This document shows positions 1 to 8,397 of a DNA stretch of 64,000 nt, one piece after another. Below the pieces are notes generated by a model. That model was not told where the DNA came from. It did no database searches and worked only from the letters and a program-made list of their open reading frames with translations. Source of the DNA: Haloprofundus marisrubri (lineage in GTDB: Archaea > Halobacteriota > Halobacteria > Halobacteriales > Haloferacaceae); NCBI RefSeq assembly GCF_001469955.1, contig NZ_LOPU01000013.1:35418-99417 (forward strand). Reading direction: 5' to 3'. Positions within the stretch are counted from its first letter, which is position 1; every line of letters begins with the position of its first letter. The translations under genes and the position numbers were made by a program.

Positions 1-1050
1 GACCCGAACGCCGACGAGAAGTTCAAGAAGGTCAAGAAAGCCAAGGAGGTGCTCTCGGACGACGAGAAGCGCCGGATGTACGACCAAGTCGGCCACGACC
101 GATTCGAAGAGGCCCAGAAACGCGGCGGCGTCGGTGGCGGCGGTGGCGGTGGCTTCGGCGGCGGCAACCCCTTCGGCGGCGCAGGCGGTGGCGGCGGCTT
201 CGAGGACATCTTCAACCAGTTCTTCGGCGGCGGCGCGGGCGGCAACGGCCGCGGTCAGCAGAACCGACCTCGCCAAGGCCGGAACCTTCGGACGAACCTG
301 ACGCTCGACCTCGAAGACGTGTACGAAGGCGTCACGAAGCAGGTGACCATCACCCGGCCCGAGCACTGTTCGGACTGCGACGGCGAAGGCCACCCCGCCG
401 ACGCCGACTCACAAACCTGCCCGGAGTGTAACGGTCAAGGTCAGGTGACGCAGGTGTCGCAGACGCCGTTCGGCCGCGTCCAACAGACGACGACGTGTCG
501 GCGCTGCGAGGGCGCGGGCGAGATATACGACGAGACGTGTAGCACCTGCGGCGGCGACGGCATCATGCAAGAGGAGGTGACGCTCACCGTCGACGTTCCT
601 GCGGGTATCCAGAACGGACAGACGCTCCGGATGGAACGTGAGGGCGCACCCGGTGAGAACCGCGGACCCAACGGCGACCTGCTCATCGACATTCAGGTTC
701 GCCCGCACGAGGACTTCGAACGCGACGGCGACGACCTCCACTACCAGCATCCAATCTCCTTCCCGCAGGCGGTGTTCGGGTCGACCGTCGAGGTTCCGAC
801 GCTCGGCGGCACGGTCGAGATGGACATCCCAGACGGAACCCAGAGCGGCGAGACGTTCAGACTCAAAGGAAAGGGGATGCCTCGACTGCGCCGCCGCGGC
901 GAGGGTGACCTCTACGTCCAAGTGCAGGTCGTGACGCCCGACAAGATGAACAACGAACAGCGTGAGGCGCTCGAAGCGTTCGCCGAGGCCGGCGGCGAGG
1001 AAGTCGACGTGAAGGAAGGCTTCTTCGAGAAGATAAAGAACTCCTTCTAA
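1..1050 (+). CDS. dnaJ: Chaperone DnaJ (Hsp40), 5' end outside window
   Basis: Co-chaperone that delivers unfolded proteins to DnaK and stimulates its ATPase in the cytoplasm. The frame is open from base 1, so the start and the HPD motif of the J domain lie upstream; only the end of the J domain (DEKFKKVKKAKEVLSDDEKR) is visible. A Gly/Phe-rich linker follows, then the four zinc-binding repeats CSDCDGEG, CPECNGQG, CRRCEGAG and CSTCGGDG (about visible residues 123-187), then the C-terminal substrate-binding beta domains. dnaK and grpE would be expected upstream, outside the window. The stop is followed at once by a hairpin repeat. Confidence 0.97.
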   Translation, partial: DPNADEKFKKVKKAKEVLSDDEKRRMYDQVGHDRFEEAQKRGGVGGGGGGGFGGGNPFGGAGGGGGFEDIFNQFFGGGAGGNGRGQQNRPRQGRNLRTNLTLDLEDVYEGVTKQVTITRPEHCSDCDGEGHPADADSQTCPECNGQGQVTQVSQTPFGRVQQTTTCRRCEGAGEIYDETCSTCGGDGIMQEEVTLTVDVPAGIQNGQTLRMEREGAPGENRGPNGDLLIDIQVRPHEDFERDGDDLHYQHPISFPQAVFGSTVEVPTLGGTVEMDIPDGTQSGETFRLKGKGMPRLRRRGEGDLYVQVQVVTPDKMNNEQREALEAFAEAGGEEVDVKEGFFEKIKNSF

Positions 1051-1157
1051 CGCACCTTTTTTCGCGGGGGCGTCACGCGCCTTCGGCGCGCTCGACCCCC
1101 GCGAAAAAATCTGCACCAAAAAGAGCCGCTCGCTCGGCCATTCGGCCTCGCTCGCGG
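1051..1157 (+). repeat. Intergenic hairpin repeat, copy 1
   Basis: This copy begins directly after the dnaJ stop with CGCACC and a T-tract, runs through a long hairpin, then reads CTGCACC, an A-run, and a GCCGCTCGCTCGG...TTCGGCCTCGCTCGCGG block. The same order of blocks, with some base changes in the stem, occurs after another stop codon at 53561. It looks like a dispersed non-coding element that also supplies a terminator. No protein is supported here. Confidence 0.6.
1057..1109 (+). terminator. Hairpin terminator after dnaJ
   Basis: Bases 1057-1070 (six T, then CGCGGGGG) are exactly complementary to 1096-1109. An inner stem pairs CGCGCC at 1076-1081 with GGCGCG at 1085-1090. The T-run on one side and A-run on the other would terminate transcription from either direction. 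Archaeal termination needs mainly the T-tract, so the stem may instead protect the 3' end. Confidence 0.55.
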
Positions 1158-1301
1158 TACTGGAGTATCGACCTCCGCACCGCTACCGCGCCGGTTCCGT
1201 GTTTCTATAACTGTATTGCCTTGTTGAAAACTTCAAAATGTGAGAGAGTGTGTACATCACTTCGGCGAAACAGTTAGTACAGCTACAAGCAGTGGATATC
1301 T

Positions 1302-1499
1302 ATGGATAATGGCACCTCGTTGATTGTAAGCAGTTTGGGGATGCTGATAATTGCGAGTTATCAATTGTACACGTACACGACTGGGGACGCCAGTACAGAG
1401 CGTCTCTGGCTCGCAGGAGTGGCACTTCTGGTGATGCTGGGTGCAATCTACTCTGGAACGAAAATGAGGCCAAAAAGAGATTATAGAAAGTCTCTCTGA
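1302..1499 (+). CDS. Small membrane protein (65 aa), unknown
   Basis: A 65-residue protein with two hydrophobic segments (about 6-25 and 35-52) separated by a short polar stretch containing TTGDAST, and a basic tail (KMRPKRDYRKS). The basic tail suggests that the C-terminus stays in the cytoplasm. Base composition is lower in GC than the neighbours. I do not recognise a family. The gene stands alone between the dnaJ terminator and a convergent membrane gene. Confidence 0.5.
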   Translation: MDNGTSLIVSSLGMLIIASYQLYTYTTGDASTERLWLAGVALLVMLGAIYSGTKMRPKRDYRKSL

Positions 1500-1608
1500 T
1501 GAGACGGAACGGAGCGTACGCGCTCTGTATTCAGCACACACTCACCAAACTACTACTGACTACGGGTTTCCACAGAGCCAACTGCGCTAACCCGGAGAAT
1601 GGACCAGT

Positions 1609-1911
1609 TCAGGCCTCCCACCAGTGCCGACCGACCGTCACCGCCCAGAGCGCGATGAGGAGTTTCCGAACCATCGAAAACAGAAACATCATCACCGCCA
1701 GTCCGGCCATCAGATACCAGAAACGCGCCCACCCCGCGAGACTGAGTTCACCGAGTAGCCAGAAAATTCCCGTTGCAGCACCCGTGACGGTGGGAAGTGC
1801 GATAGCGACACCCAGCGCCGCGAACACGACCGAGAGACCGAGGTTGTAGCTGTGTCTCTGGAGGTGCTGTGAGGTTCGCTGGAGGGCCGTCGGTGGCGAG
1901 GGAAGAGCCAT
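1609..1911 (-). CDS. Membrane protein (100 aa), unknown
   Basis: A 100-residue protein with a polar N-terminus, then about three hydrophobic segments (residues 24-45, 46-60 and 62-90). The pattern fits a small integral membrane protein of a type common in haloarchaea. No catalytic motif is visible. The start chosen, MALPSPP, is the first ATG of the frame. It diverges from the damaged cupin gene that follows. Confidence 0.6.
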   Translation of the reverse strand: MALPSPPTALQRTSQHLQRHSYNLGLSVVFAALGVAIALPTVTGAATGIFWLLGELSLAGWARFWYLMAGLAVMMFLFSMVRKLLIALWAVTVGRHWWEA

Positions 1912-2027
1912 GCCGTTACGTGTCTTCGAACTATCATAATTCTACCGACGAGAACACACCGAATCCCAGAGTCGAACGCGACAGGCGGCCGACGAACTTA
2001 CTTGCGACTTGCAGTCCAACCTTCCGT

Positions 2028-2322
2028 GTGTCTTATTCGAAGACCAACTACCGGGACGTAGAACCGAAAGCAAACGGCATGTACTTTCTGCGCGATGCCC
2101 TCGACACCGACAACCTCGGCGTGACCGTTCTCGACTGCGAGGCGGGTTGGTCTGGGATGGAACACGACCACGGCGACGAGGGTCACGAAGAGGTGTACCT
2201 CCTCGTCGACGGCGAGGCGACGGTCACCATCGACGGCGACGACGTGACGCTGGAACCCGGCGACGCGACAGATAACGGTCGGTGACGAGGAGAGTACGCT
2301 CGTTCTCGCGGGCGCGCCGTAA
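2028..2322 (+). pseudogene. Cupin-domain protein, frameshifted near its end
   Basis: From a GTG start (MSYSKTNYRDVEPKANG) the frame reads a typical single-domain cupin, with metal ligands in MEHDHGDEGHEEVYLLVDG and the closing strand VTLEPGDA. It then stops at 2283-2285. From 2266 the next frame continues with RQITVGDEESTLVLAGAP and a stop at 2320-2322, which is how such cupins normally end. About eight residues between GDA and RQI seem to be missing together with the frame. The simplest reading is a small deletion that broke the gene; a sequencing error alone would not explain the lost residues. The truncated product may still fold in part. Confidence 0.7.
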
Positions 2323-2405
2323 CCGCTCCTCTCTCCGCTTTCGGAGACTCTCAACTGTCAACGACAGTGCCAGATGCTACGTTTCTCGGTACCGTTTGAC
2401 AGGAT

Positions 2406-3620
2406 ATGAGTGACTCCGATACCGACCGAATCCCCGTCACCGTCGTCAGCGGCTATCTCGGCGCGGGAAAGACGACGCTCGTCAACCACGTACTGCAGAA
2501 CAAACAGGGGTTGGAAGTCGCCGTCGTCGTCAACGACATGGGTGAGGTGAACGTCGACGCCGAACTGCTCGCCGACGCCGCAGATGGTGACGGCGAGAAC
2601 GACGAAGGCGTTCTCGACCTCTCGAACGGCTGTATCTGTTGTGAACTACAGGGTGACTTGCTCGAACAGACTGCCGAATTAGCCGAGACGCGGTCGTTCG
2701 ACTACCTGCTCGTCGAATCGTCGGGTATCAGCGAACCGCTGCCCGTCGCGCGGTCGTTCGTCGAAGGCTCACCCGACAGCGATGTCGACCCCGGCGATTA
2801 CTACCGACTCGACACTACCGTCTCGGTCGTCGACGCCTACGGCTTCTGGAAGGAGTTCGACCCGACGACCCGCAAGGCGTCCGCCTCGGCAGAGCGACCC
2901 CTCGCCGACGTGTTCGTCGACCAAATCGAGTTCTGTGACGTCCTCCTCTTGAACAAGTGCGACATGGTGCCCGACGACGAACTCGACCGCATCGAGTCGG
3001 TGATTCGTGAACTGCAACCCCGCGCGGACCTCACCCGGACGACGTACTCCGAGGTCGACCCCGAGCGGATTCTGGGTACCGGGTTGTTCGACGTGGCCGA
3101 GGCCAGAAAGAACGTCGGCTGGAAACGCCGCCTCGCCGAACACGAGGAGAGCGCGGAGACGGACGCTTCCCACGACGGCCACGACGCTCACAACCGCGAC
3201 GCTCACGACGACCACGGTGAACACGAGGGACACGACCACGGCGACCTGACGGCCGCGGAGGCACACGGCGTCTCGTCGTTCGTCTACGCGAACGAGACAC
3301 CGTTTCACCCACATCGGTTCGCCGCGTGGCTCCGCGACTGGGACGGCAGCGTCGTCCGCGCGAAAGGATTCTTCCTGCTCGGCGGGGCCGAAGGGTCGGT
3401 GATGGGGCTGAGTCAGGCCGGCCCCTCGATACAGGCGGGACCAATCGGCGAGTGGGACGGCGACGACACACCGCGGACGCGTCTCGTCTTTATCGGCAGC
3501 GAGATGGACGAACAGCGACTCCGAGCGGAACTCGACGACTGCCTCGTAAACGAGAGTGAACGTACCGAACCCGCGGCGCGCGACGACCCGTTCCCGCTGG
3601 CGATGACCGTCGAGGGCTGA
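2406..3620 (+). CDS. CobW/COG0523 family GTPase metallochaperone
   Basis: A G3E-family GTPase of 404 residues that would load a metal (zinc, cobalt or similar) onto a target protein. The Walker A motif GYLGAGKT lies near residue 15, the family metal-binding CxCC motif appears as NGCICC near 78, and the guanine-specificity motif is NKCD near 188. A linker very rich in His and Asp (about residues 255-285, HDGHDAHNRDAHDD) probably buffers metal. The CobW C-terminal domain follows from about 290 (HPHRFAAWL). No Zur-type operator was identified. The target protein is unknown. Confidence 0.9.
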   Translation: MSDSDTDRIPVTVVSGYLGAGKTTLVNHVLQNKQGLEVAVVVNDMGEVNVDAELLADAADGDGENDEGVLDLSNGCICCELQGDLLEQTAELAETRSFDYLLVESSGISEPLPVARSFVEGSPDSDVDPGDYYRLDTTVSVVDAYGFWKEFDPTTRKASASAERPLADVFVDQIEFCDVLLLNKCDMVPDDELDRIESVIRELQPRADLTRTTYSEVDPERILGTGLFDVAEARKNVGWKRRLAEHEESAETDASHDGHDAHNRDAHDDHGEHEGHDHGDLTAAEAHGVSSFVYANETPFHPHRFAAWLRDWDGSVVRAKGFFLLGGAEGSVMGLSQAGPSIQAGPIGEWDGDDTPRTRLVFIGSEMDEQRLRAELDDCLVNESERTEPAARDDPFPLAMTVEG

Positions 3621-3650
3621 GCACCTCACTCCCCGAGGCCGTCGGGTCAG

Positions 3651-3803
3651 TTACGCGAACTCCTCGCGGAGTTCGTCCCAGGATTCGTCGAAACCGTAGT
3701 TATCGTTCGCCGCTTTCTGTTTGTCGATGGCGTCCTGATACACCGTGTCGTACTGGAGCAACTCGGTCCACCCCTCCATCGCGTAGTTACAGTACTGGCA
3801 CAT
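3651..3803 (-). CDS. Tiny CxxC protein (50 aa)
   Basis: A 50-residue acidic protein that starts MCQYCNYAMEGW and ends in DESWDELREEFA. The only cysteines form a CxxC pair at residues 2 and 5, so any metal site needs a partner or a dimer. A frame extension to 3869 exists, but a TATA-like box at 3829-3837, about 27 nt before this ATG, supports the short start and a leaderless transcript. It is divergent to another tiny zinc-type gene at 3888. Function unknown. Confidence 0.6.
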   Translation of the reverse strand: MCQYCNYAMEGWTELLQYDTVYQDAIDKQKAANDNYGFDESWDELREEFA

Positions 3804-3887
3804 TGTCACGATAGATACGGCGCACTGGGGTTTATATCCTCTATATTTGATGGTTATCCGACGACGCAATCAGAAGAGTGATATAAC

Positions 3888-4037
3888 ATGGCCGGTGAGG
3901 GAAGGCAACGAACCGTGATAACTGGACGTTGTGACCACTGTGAGTGGTCGATGATTGCAAATTCGTATACGGACATGGTCCAAGGCTACCAAGACCACCT
4001 CAGAGAGAACCACCCGAGAGCGTGGGTTCGAACCTAA
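3888..4037 (+). CDS. Tiny C2H2-type zinc-finger-like protein (49 aa)
   Basis: The ATG at 3888 opens a 49-codon frame that ends at TAA 4035-4037. The product contains CDHCEW and, after an 18-residue spacing, H-x4-H in DHLRENHP, so the pattern is C-x2-C-x18-H-x4-H. Such one-finger proteins are common in haloarchaea and may bind nucleic acid or a protein partner. The gene is below usual length cutoffs. It is divergent from the 50-residue CxxC gene and convergent with the dehydrogenase that follows. Confidence 0.6.
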   Translation: MAGEGRQRTVITGRCDHCEWSMIANSYTDMVQGYQDHLRENHPRAWVRT

Positions 4038-4061
4038 AAAATAGCGACGGGTTTCGTTGGC

Positions 4062-5228
4062 TTACGGTTCGAGGAGAACCTTGGTGACGCCTTCTTCGCG
4101 GTTGTCGAAGCGCTCGTACATCTCGGGTGCTTCGTCGAGTCCGACCCGGTGCGAGACGACGAACGTCGGGTCCGCACGACCCTCGATTATCATGTCTCGC
4201 AGTTGCCGGTTGTAGTTCTTGACGTTGCACTGGCCGGTGCCGAGTTTCTGGCCCTTCTCGAACAGTTTCCCGAAGTCGATACCGAGTCGACCCTGTGCGG
4301 CCATCTCGTCGGGTGCGCCCGGGTCCGAGGGGACGTACAGTCCCGGAATGCCGAGTTTCCCGGTCGGACGGACGGTGTGGATGAGTTGGTTGAGTACCAC
4401 CGCCGGGTTCTCGCGTGCGGGGTCGTACGCGTCGTCACCGGGGTCGGTCTCGGGGTCGATAGCCTGGTAGCCGACGGCGTCGACGCCTTTGTCCACGCCG
4501 CTGCCGTGGGCGTCTTTTATCTGTTCGACCGGGTCTGCCTCCTCGAAGTTGATGGGCATCGCGTCACAGTGCTGTTCGGCGAGTTCGAGACGGCTGTCGA
4601 CGCGGTCGACGACGTAAATCTCGGAGGCGCCCTGTATCTTCGCACTGTAGGCGGCCATCAGACCGACCGGTCCCGCCCCGTAGATGGCGATAGATTCGCC
4701 CGGTCGGAGGTCAGCGAGACGCGTCCCGTGCCACCCAGTCGGGAAGATGTCTGCGAGAAGCGCGAATGCGTCCTCGTGTTCGTCACCCTCCGGTAGTTTC
4801 AGCGCGTTGAAATCGGCGTACGGGACGCGGAGTTTCTCGGCCTGCCCACCCATATACGGCCCCATAGCGACGTACCCGTACGCACCACCGGCGAAGCCGG
4901 GGTTGACGTTGGTACAGAATCCCGTGTAGCCGTTCTCACAGTTCTGACAGAACCCACAGGCGACGTTGAACGGCATCACGACCCGGTCGCCTTCTTCCAA
5001 CGTGTCGACACCGTCTCCGACCTCTTCGACGACACCCATGTTCTCGTGTCCGAAAACGATGCCCGGGTCCGCCGACGTTCGACCCTCGTACATGTGGAGG
5101 TCAGAGCCACAGATACAGGAGGTGGTAATCTCGACGATTACGTCGTTCGGGTGTTGTAGTTCCGGTTCGTCTACTTCTTCGACTTCCACATCGTGTGGTC
5201 CTTTGTAAACCACAGCGTTCATTGACAT
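4062..5228 (-). CDS. Zinc-dependent alcohol dehydrogenase, formaldehyde-dehydrogenase type
   Basis: A medium-chain NAD(P)-dependent dehydrogenase of 388 residues. The catalytic zinc region is visible as CICGSDLHMYEG (from about 38) and GHENMG (about 60). The structural zinc site is the four-cysteine stretch ACGFCQNCENGYTGFC (about 91-106). The Rossmann motif is GAGPVGLMAAYSAK (about 184). The long insert after the coenzyme domain and the overall length resemble glutathione-independent formaldehyde dehydrogenases, but the true substrate cannot be read from sequence. MSMNAVV is the first start of the frame. Monocistronic. Confidence 0.88.
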   Translation of the reverse strand: MSMNAVVYKGPHDVEVEEVDEPELQHPNDVIVEITTSCICGSDLHMYEGRTSADPGIVFGHENMGVVEEVGDGVDTLEEGDRVVMPFNVACGFCQNCENGYTGFCTNVNPGFAGGAYGYVAMGPYMGGQAEKLRVPYADFNALKLPEGDEHEDAFALLADIFPTGWHGTRLADLRPGESIAIYGAGPVGLMAAYSAKIQGASEIYVVDRVDSRLELAEQHCDAMPINFEEADPVEQIKDAHGSGVDKGVDAVGYQAIDPETDPGDDAYDPARENPAVVLNQLIHTVRPTGKLGIPGLYVPSDPGAPDEMAAQGRLGIDFGKLFEKGQKLGTGQCNVKNYNRQLRDMIIEGRADPTFVVSHRVGLDEAPEMYERFDNREEGVTKVLLEP

Positions 5229-5423
5229 TTGCTAGAACCTCACGTGGTAACCCATCAAACAGCCTATTATATCTAATTCAAGACATTTTGAGTTACGGAT
5301 AGACTGTTAGCATCGTTCGTAGATGAGTTGTCATCGGACACACCGACTGTCTCGAAACCGAACTGCTCGGCGTCGGTGTCGACTCCTCGGTGTGTTTTTC
5401 TCGTGCGCCTCCCTACGTCGCTC

Positions 5424-6143
5424 GTGAACGTTCTCGGAGAGATTGTCGGGCGTGACCGGCGAACCGACCGCCCGGCGGTTCGTCTTCCGTCGGCGGGGCG
5501 GACGATGAGTTACCACGACTTCTGCACGACGGCGTGGAAAGCCGGCAACGTGTTTCGGCATCTCGGCGTCGCGGGCGGGCGCGGCGTCGAAGTCGAACCG
5601 CTCGCCACACCGGAGGCACTTCTCTCATTTTTCGGTGCCGCGCTGCTCGGGTCGCCCGTCCGCTTCGAGGTTCGTGGTGACGACGACACGCGCCTCGTCG
5701 TCGCAACCGCCGACCGCGAAGCCGAGTTCGACCCCGCTCCGGGGACGAAACTCGTCGTCTACGGCGACCGCCCGACTCGCCCCGAGACGACGCACTGGGA
5801 GTCGGAGGTGTGGAGCGAGAACCCGGCGATACCGCCGTACGAGGTGAATGCGAGCGACGCGGCCCTTCTTACCGACGACACGACGCACACCCACGAAGAA
5901 CTGCTGACGCTCGCGCGCGGCGTCGTCGACGACTACGGCCTGACCGAGACCTCGCGGGTCGCCGTCGCCGGCGGACTCTCACATCCGGGTGTCGTCGTCG
6001 CCGGTGTCGTCGCTCCGTTGCTCGCCGGTGGAACTGTGGTCCTCGACACGGAACCCGACGAAGCAGCCGACTTCGCTGTCGTCTCCGGTGACGACGCAAC
6101 GATAGAGGAATCGACCGTCGTCGAGGCCGATACGGTACTGTAA
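5424..6143 (+). CDS. Short AMP-dependent ligase-like protein
   Basis: About 239 residues from a GTG start (MNVLGEIVGRDRR). The sequence follows the N-terminal part of acyl/acetyl-CoA synthetases: YHDFCTTAWKAGNVFRHLGV, then a degenerate region, then DAALLTDD...THTHEELLTLARGVVDDYGL and a Gly-rich stretch GVVVAGVVAPLLAGGTVV. It lacks the TSGTTGKPKG phosphate loop and the C-terminal adenylation subdomain, so ligase activity is doubtful. An in-frame ATG at 5328 would add an unconvincing Ser/Arg-rich extension. It ends 63 nt before the amidohydrolase and may share its transcript. Confidence 0.7.
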   Translation: MNVLGEIVGRDRRTDRPAVRLPSAGRTMSYHDFCTTAWKAGNVFRHLGVAGGRGVEVEPLATPEALLSFFGAALLGSPVRFEVRGDDDTRLVVATADREAEFDPAPGTKLVVYGDRPTRPETTHWESEVWSENPAIPPYEVNASDAALLTDDTTHTHEELLTLARGVVDDYGLTETSRVAVAGGLSHPGVVVAGVVAPLLAGGTVVLDTEPDEAADFAVVSGDDATIEESTVVEADTVL

Positions 6144-6206
6144 GCTGTCGGGTGCGCGGACTGCCGGACACCCAAACGCTACGTGCGCTGGGGGGAATCT
6201 CCGAGC

Positions 6207-7562
6207 ATGACCGACGTAGCCGACCGGAAACGCCGAGCCATCGACGCCATCGACGACCACGCAGCGGACATCGTCGAGTTCGCCGAATCGGTCGAAGCCG
6301 AACCCGAACTCGGGTTCAAGGAGACAGAGACGACGAAGAAGGTCGTCGCCGAGTTAGAAGGGATGGGTCTCGACGTCGAGGAGAACATCGCCGTCACCGG
6401 GGCGAAAGCGCGACTGAACGCCGATACGACCGCCGAAACAAACGGCAACGACGAGTTCGTCGTCGCCGTTCTCGGCGAACTGGACGCTCTCGTCAACCCT
6501 GCGCACCCAAAAGCCAATCCGGAGACGGGCGCGTGCCACGCCTGCGGTCACCACGCCCAGTTAGCAAATCTCGTCGGCGCGGCGTACGGTCTCACCGCCG
6601 CAGGCGTCGTCGACAACTTGGCGGGCGCTATCGATTTCGTCGCCGTCCCCGCCGAGGAGTATCTCGACTTGGGGTACCGACGCCAGTTGGTCGAAAGCGG
6701 CGACGTGGAGTTCCTCGGCGGCAAACAGGAACTCATCCGCCGCGGTCACTTCGAGGACGTCGACTGCGCGATGATGATTCACGCCGGCAGCGACACGCCC
6801 GAACGCGTCGTCACGAGCGATTTTTCCTCCAACGGCTTCGTCGGCAAGTTCGTCACCTATGAGGGGAAAGAGTCCCACGCCGGGGCCGCACCCGAAGAGG
6901 GTGTCAACGCACTCAACGCGGCGATGCTCGGTATGAACGCCGTCCACGCCAATCGAGAGACGTTCGCCGACGACGACCACGTCCGCGTCCACCCCATCGT
7001 CACCAACGGCGGCGACGGCGTCAACGTCGTCCCGAGCGACGTGCAGATGGAGTCGTACGTCCGCGCGAGCACTATCGATGCTGTAAACGACGCCAACGAG
7101 AAGACGAATCGGGCACTGGAATCCGGCGCGATGGCCGTCGGCGCGAACGTCGAAATCGAGGACTATCCGGGTTACATGCCGCTTCGCACCGACGAGACGA
7201 TGGTGTCGGCGTACGACGCGAACGTCGCCGAAATCTTGGGCGACGATGCACTCACTCCCGGCAAACCACATCTCACCGGGTCGACCGACATGGGCGACGT
7301 GACCCAGATTCTCCCCGGTATCCACCCGTACGTCGGCGGTTTCTCGGGTGCGGTCCACGCCCGCGACTTCGAGGTCGTCGACGAGGAGATGGCGTACGTT
7401 ATCCCCGCGAAACTGACCGCGATGCTCGTCATCGACCTCCTGTCCGACCCGGAGAAGCAGGCCGAGATTCGAGCAGCCAAGGCCGAAAAGCGCTCGGCCG
7501 ACGAGTATCTGGAGGTCGTCCGCGGGATGCGCGAGACGGTCGTCGGCGAGTACAAAGAGTAA
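6207..7562 (+). CDS. M20 family amidohydrolase (AbgB/HipO type)
   Basis: A 451-residue metal-dependent amidohydrolase that removes an acyl or aroyl group from an amino acid or related amide. Visible M20D features are LGELDAL, CHACGHHAQ (metal ligands, about 112-120), the acid VPAEEY (about 150), a dimerisation domain starting GKESHAGAAPEEGVNALNAA, and the late His in SGAVHARDFEV. The start at 6207 (MTDVADRK) is preferred over 6183 because the extra eight residues are atypical. The substrate is not deducible. It converges with the regulator, with only 2 nt between the stops. Confidence 0.88.
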   Translation: MTDVADRKRRAIDAIDDHAADIVEFAESVEAEPELGFKETETTKKVVAELEGMGLDVEENIAVTGAKARLNADTTAETNGNDEFVVAVLGELDALVNPAHPKANPETGACHACGHHAQLANLVGAAYGLTAAGVVDNLAGAIDFVAVPAEEYLDLGYRRQLVESGDVEFLGGKQELIRRGHFEDVDCAMMIHAGSDTPERVVTSDFSSNGFVGKFVTYEGKESHAGAAPEEGVNALNAAMLGMNAVHANRETFADDDHVRVHPIVTNGGDGVNVVPSDVQMESYVRASTIDAVNDANEKTNRALESGAMAVGANVEIEDYPGYMPLRTDETMVSAYDANVAEILGDDALTPGKPHLTGSTDMGDVTQILPGIHPYVGGFSGAVHARDFEVVDEEMAYVIPAKLTAMLVIDLLSDPEKQAEIRAAKAEKRSADEYLEVVRGMRETVVGEYKE

Positions 7563-7564
7563 AT

Positions 7565-8359
7565 TCAGTCGTCGAGGTCGGCGGCGTCGAGCGCTCGGGC
7601 CGCGTTCCAGTATCGCTCGTGAACGTCGTGTGCCCACGACACCACCGTCTCGTCGTCGGTGTCGACCGAGGCCTGTAACAGGCCGTCGTCGTCGCGCAAG
7701 AAGAGGTGGACGACGTCGTCGGCGACGGTGACGGCGACGGGAACTTCGTCGTCGACGATGCGGAGGTCCGCGCCGGGGAGGTCGAGCAACTCCCGGAGAC
7801 GCTCGCGGAGCGTCGAGTCGTCGGCGATGGCGTCGATAGCGCTCGCCGAAAAGACTCCTTCGAACGTCTGTTGGCCGTCGTCGACACGCCGTCTGACCAC
7901 GTCCATGCTCTGTTCGTTGAACGCGTGAGAGACGATTTCGACGCGTTCGGCGTCGCGCAACAGTTCCAACACGCGCTGGACCGGGGCATTCGGACGCGTC
8001 TGCGTCGGCGTCGTAATTGTCGCGTCTCGAAGCCGTCGGAGGTCGAACGTCATCGTCTCGGTGGGGAGCCAGTTGGCGACCCGACGGAGTCTCTGTTCGG
8101 TTTCGACGATTTCGCGGAGGTCCGAAAACCCCGCTCCGACCAGTCGGCCCGTCGGCGTCGCTGCGTACTCGCGTCCCGACTGTTCGACCCAGTTTCGGTC
8201 CTCGAAATCGTGGAGGATGCGGCCGAGCGTCGGTTGCGAGGCTCCGGTTCGTTCTTCGAGTTCGCGGCGGGTGTGCGGTTGCGACGACACCGCGTCGAGT
8301 ACTTCGACACGGTTCGCCGAGAGGGCGAGAAATTCGATATCTTCGAGCGCCGACTCCAT
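7565..8359 (-). CDS. HTH transcriptional regulator (FilR1-like C-terminal domain)
   Basis: About 264 residues. An N-terminal winged helix (LSANRVEVLDAVSSQPHTRRELEERTGASQ...) is followed by a 170-residue sensor domain that resembles the archaeal FilR1/DUF1724 family. The start MESALEDIEF is preferred because GGAGG lies 3-7 nt upstream of it and a TATA-like AAAATATTC lies near 8402-8410; two earlier ATGs, at 8374 and 8383, are possible. Several TGTGAA elements lie between this gene and the divergent transporter, so it probably regulates itself and that transporter. The ligand is unknown. Confidence 0.8.
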   Translation of the reverse strand: MESALEDIEFLALSANRVEVLDAVSSQPHTRRELEERTGASQPTLGRILHDFEDRNWVEQSGREYAATPTGRLVGAGFSDLREIVETEQRLRRVANWLPTETMTFDLRRLRDATITTPTQTRPNAPVQRVLELLRDAERVEIVSHAFNEQSMDVVRRRVDDGQQTFEGVFSASAIDAIADDSTLRERLRELLDLPGADLRIVDDEVPVAVTVADDVVHLFLRDDDGLLQASVDTDDETVVSWAHDVHERYWNAARALDAADLDD

Positions 8360-8397
8360 GGCCTCCGTTCTCATGGAAGTCATATGTGCGTTTCGCA

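Noticed and set aside
1499..1849. 116-codon plus-strand frame
   Set aside because: It is antisense to the 100-residue membrane protein, with a composition unlike haloarchaeal proteins.
2769..3629. 286-codon frame opposite the CobW gene
   Set aside because: Shadow of a gene with clear G3E motifs.
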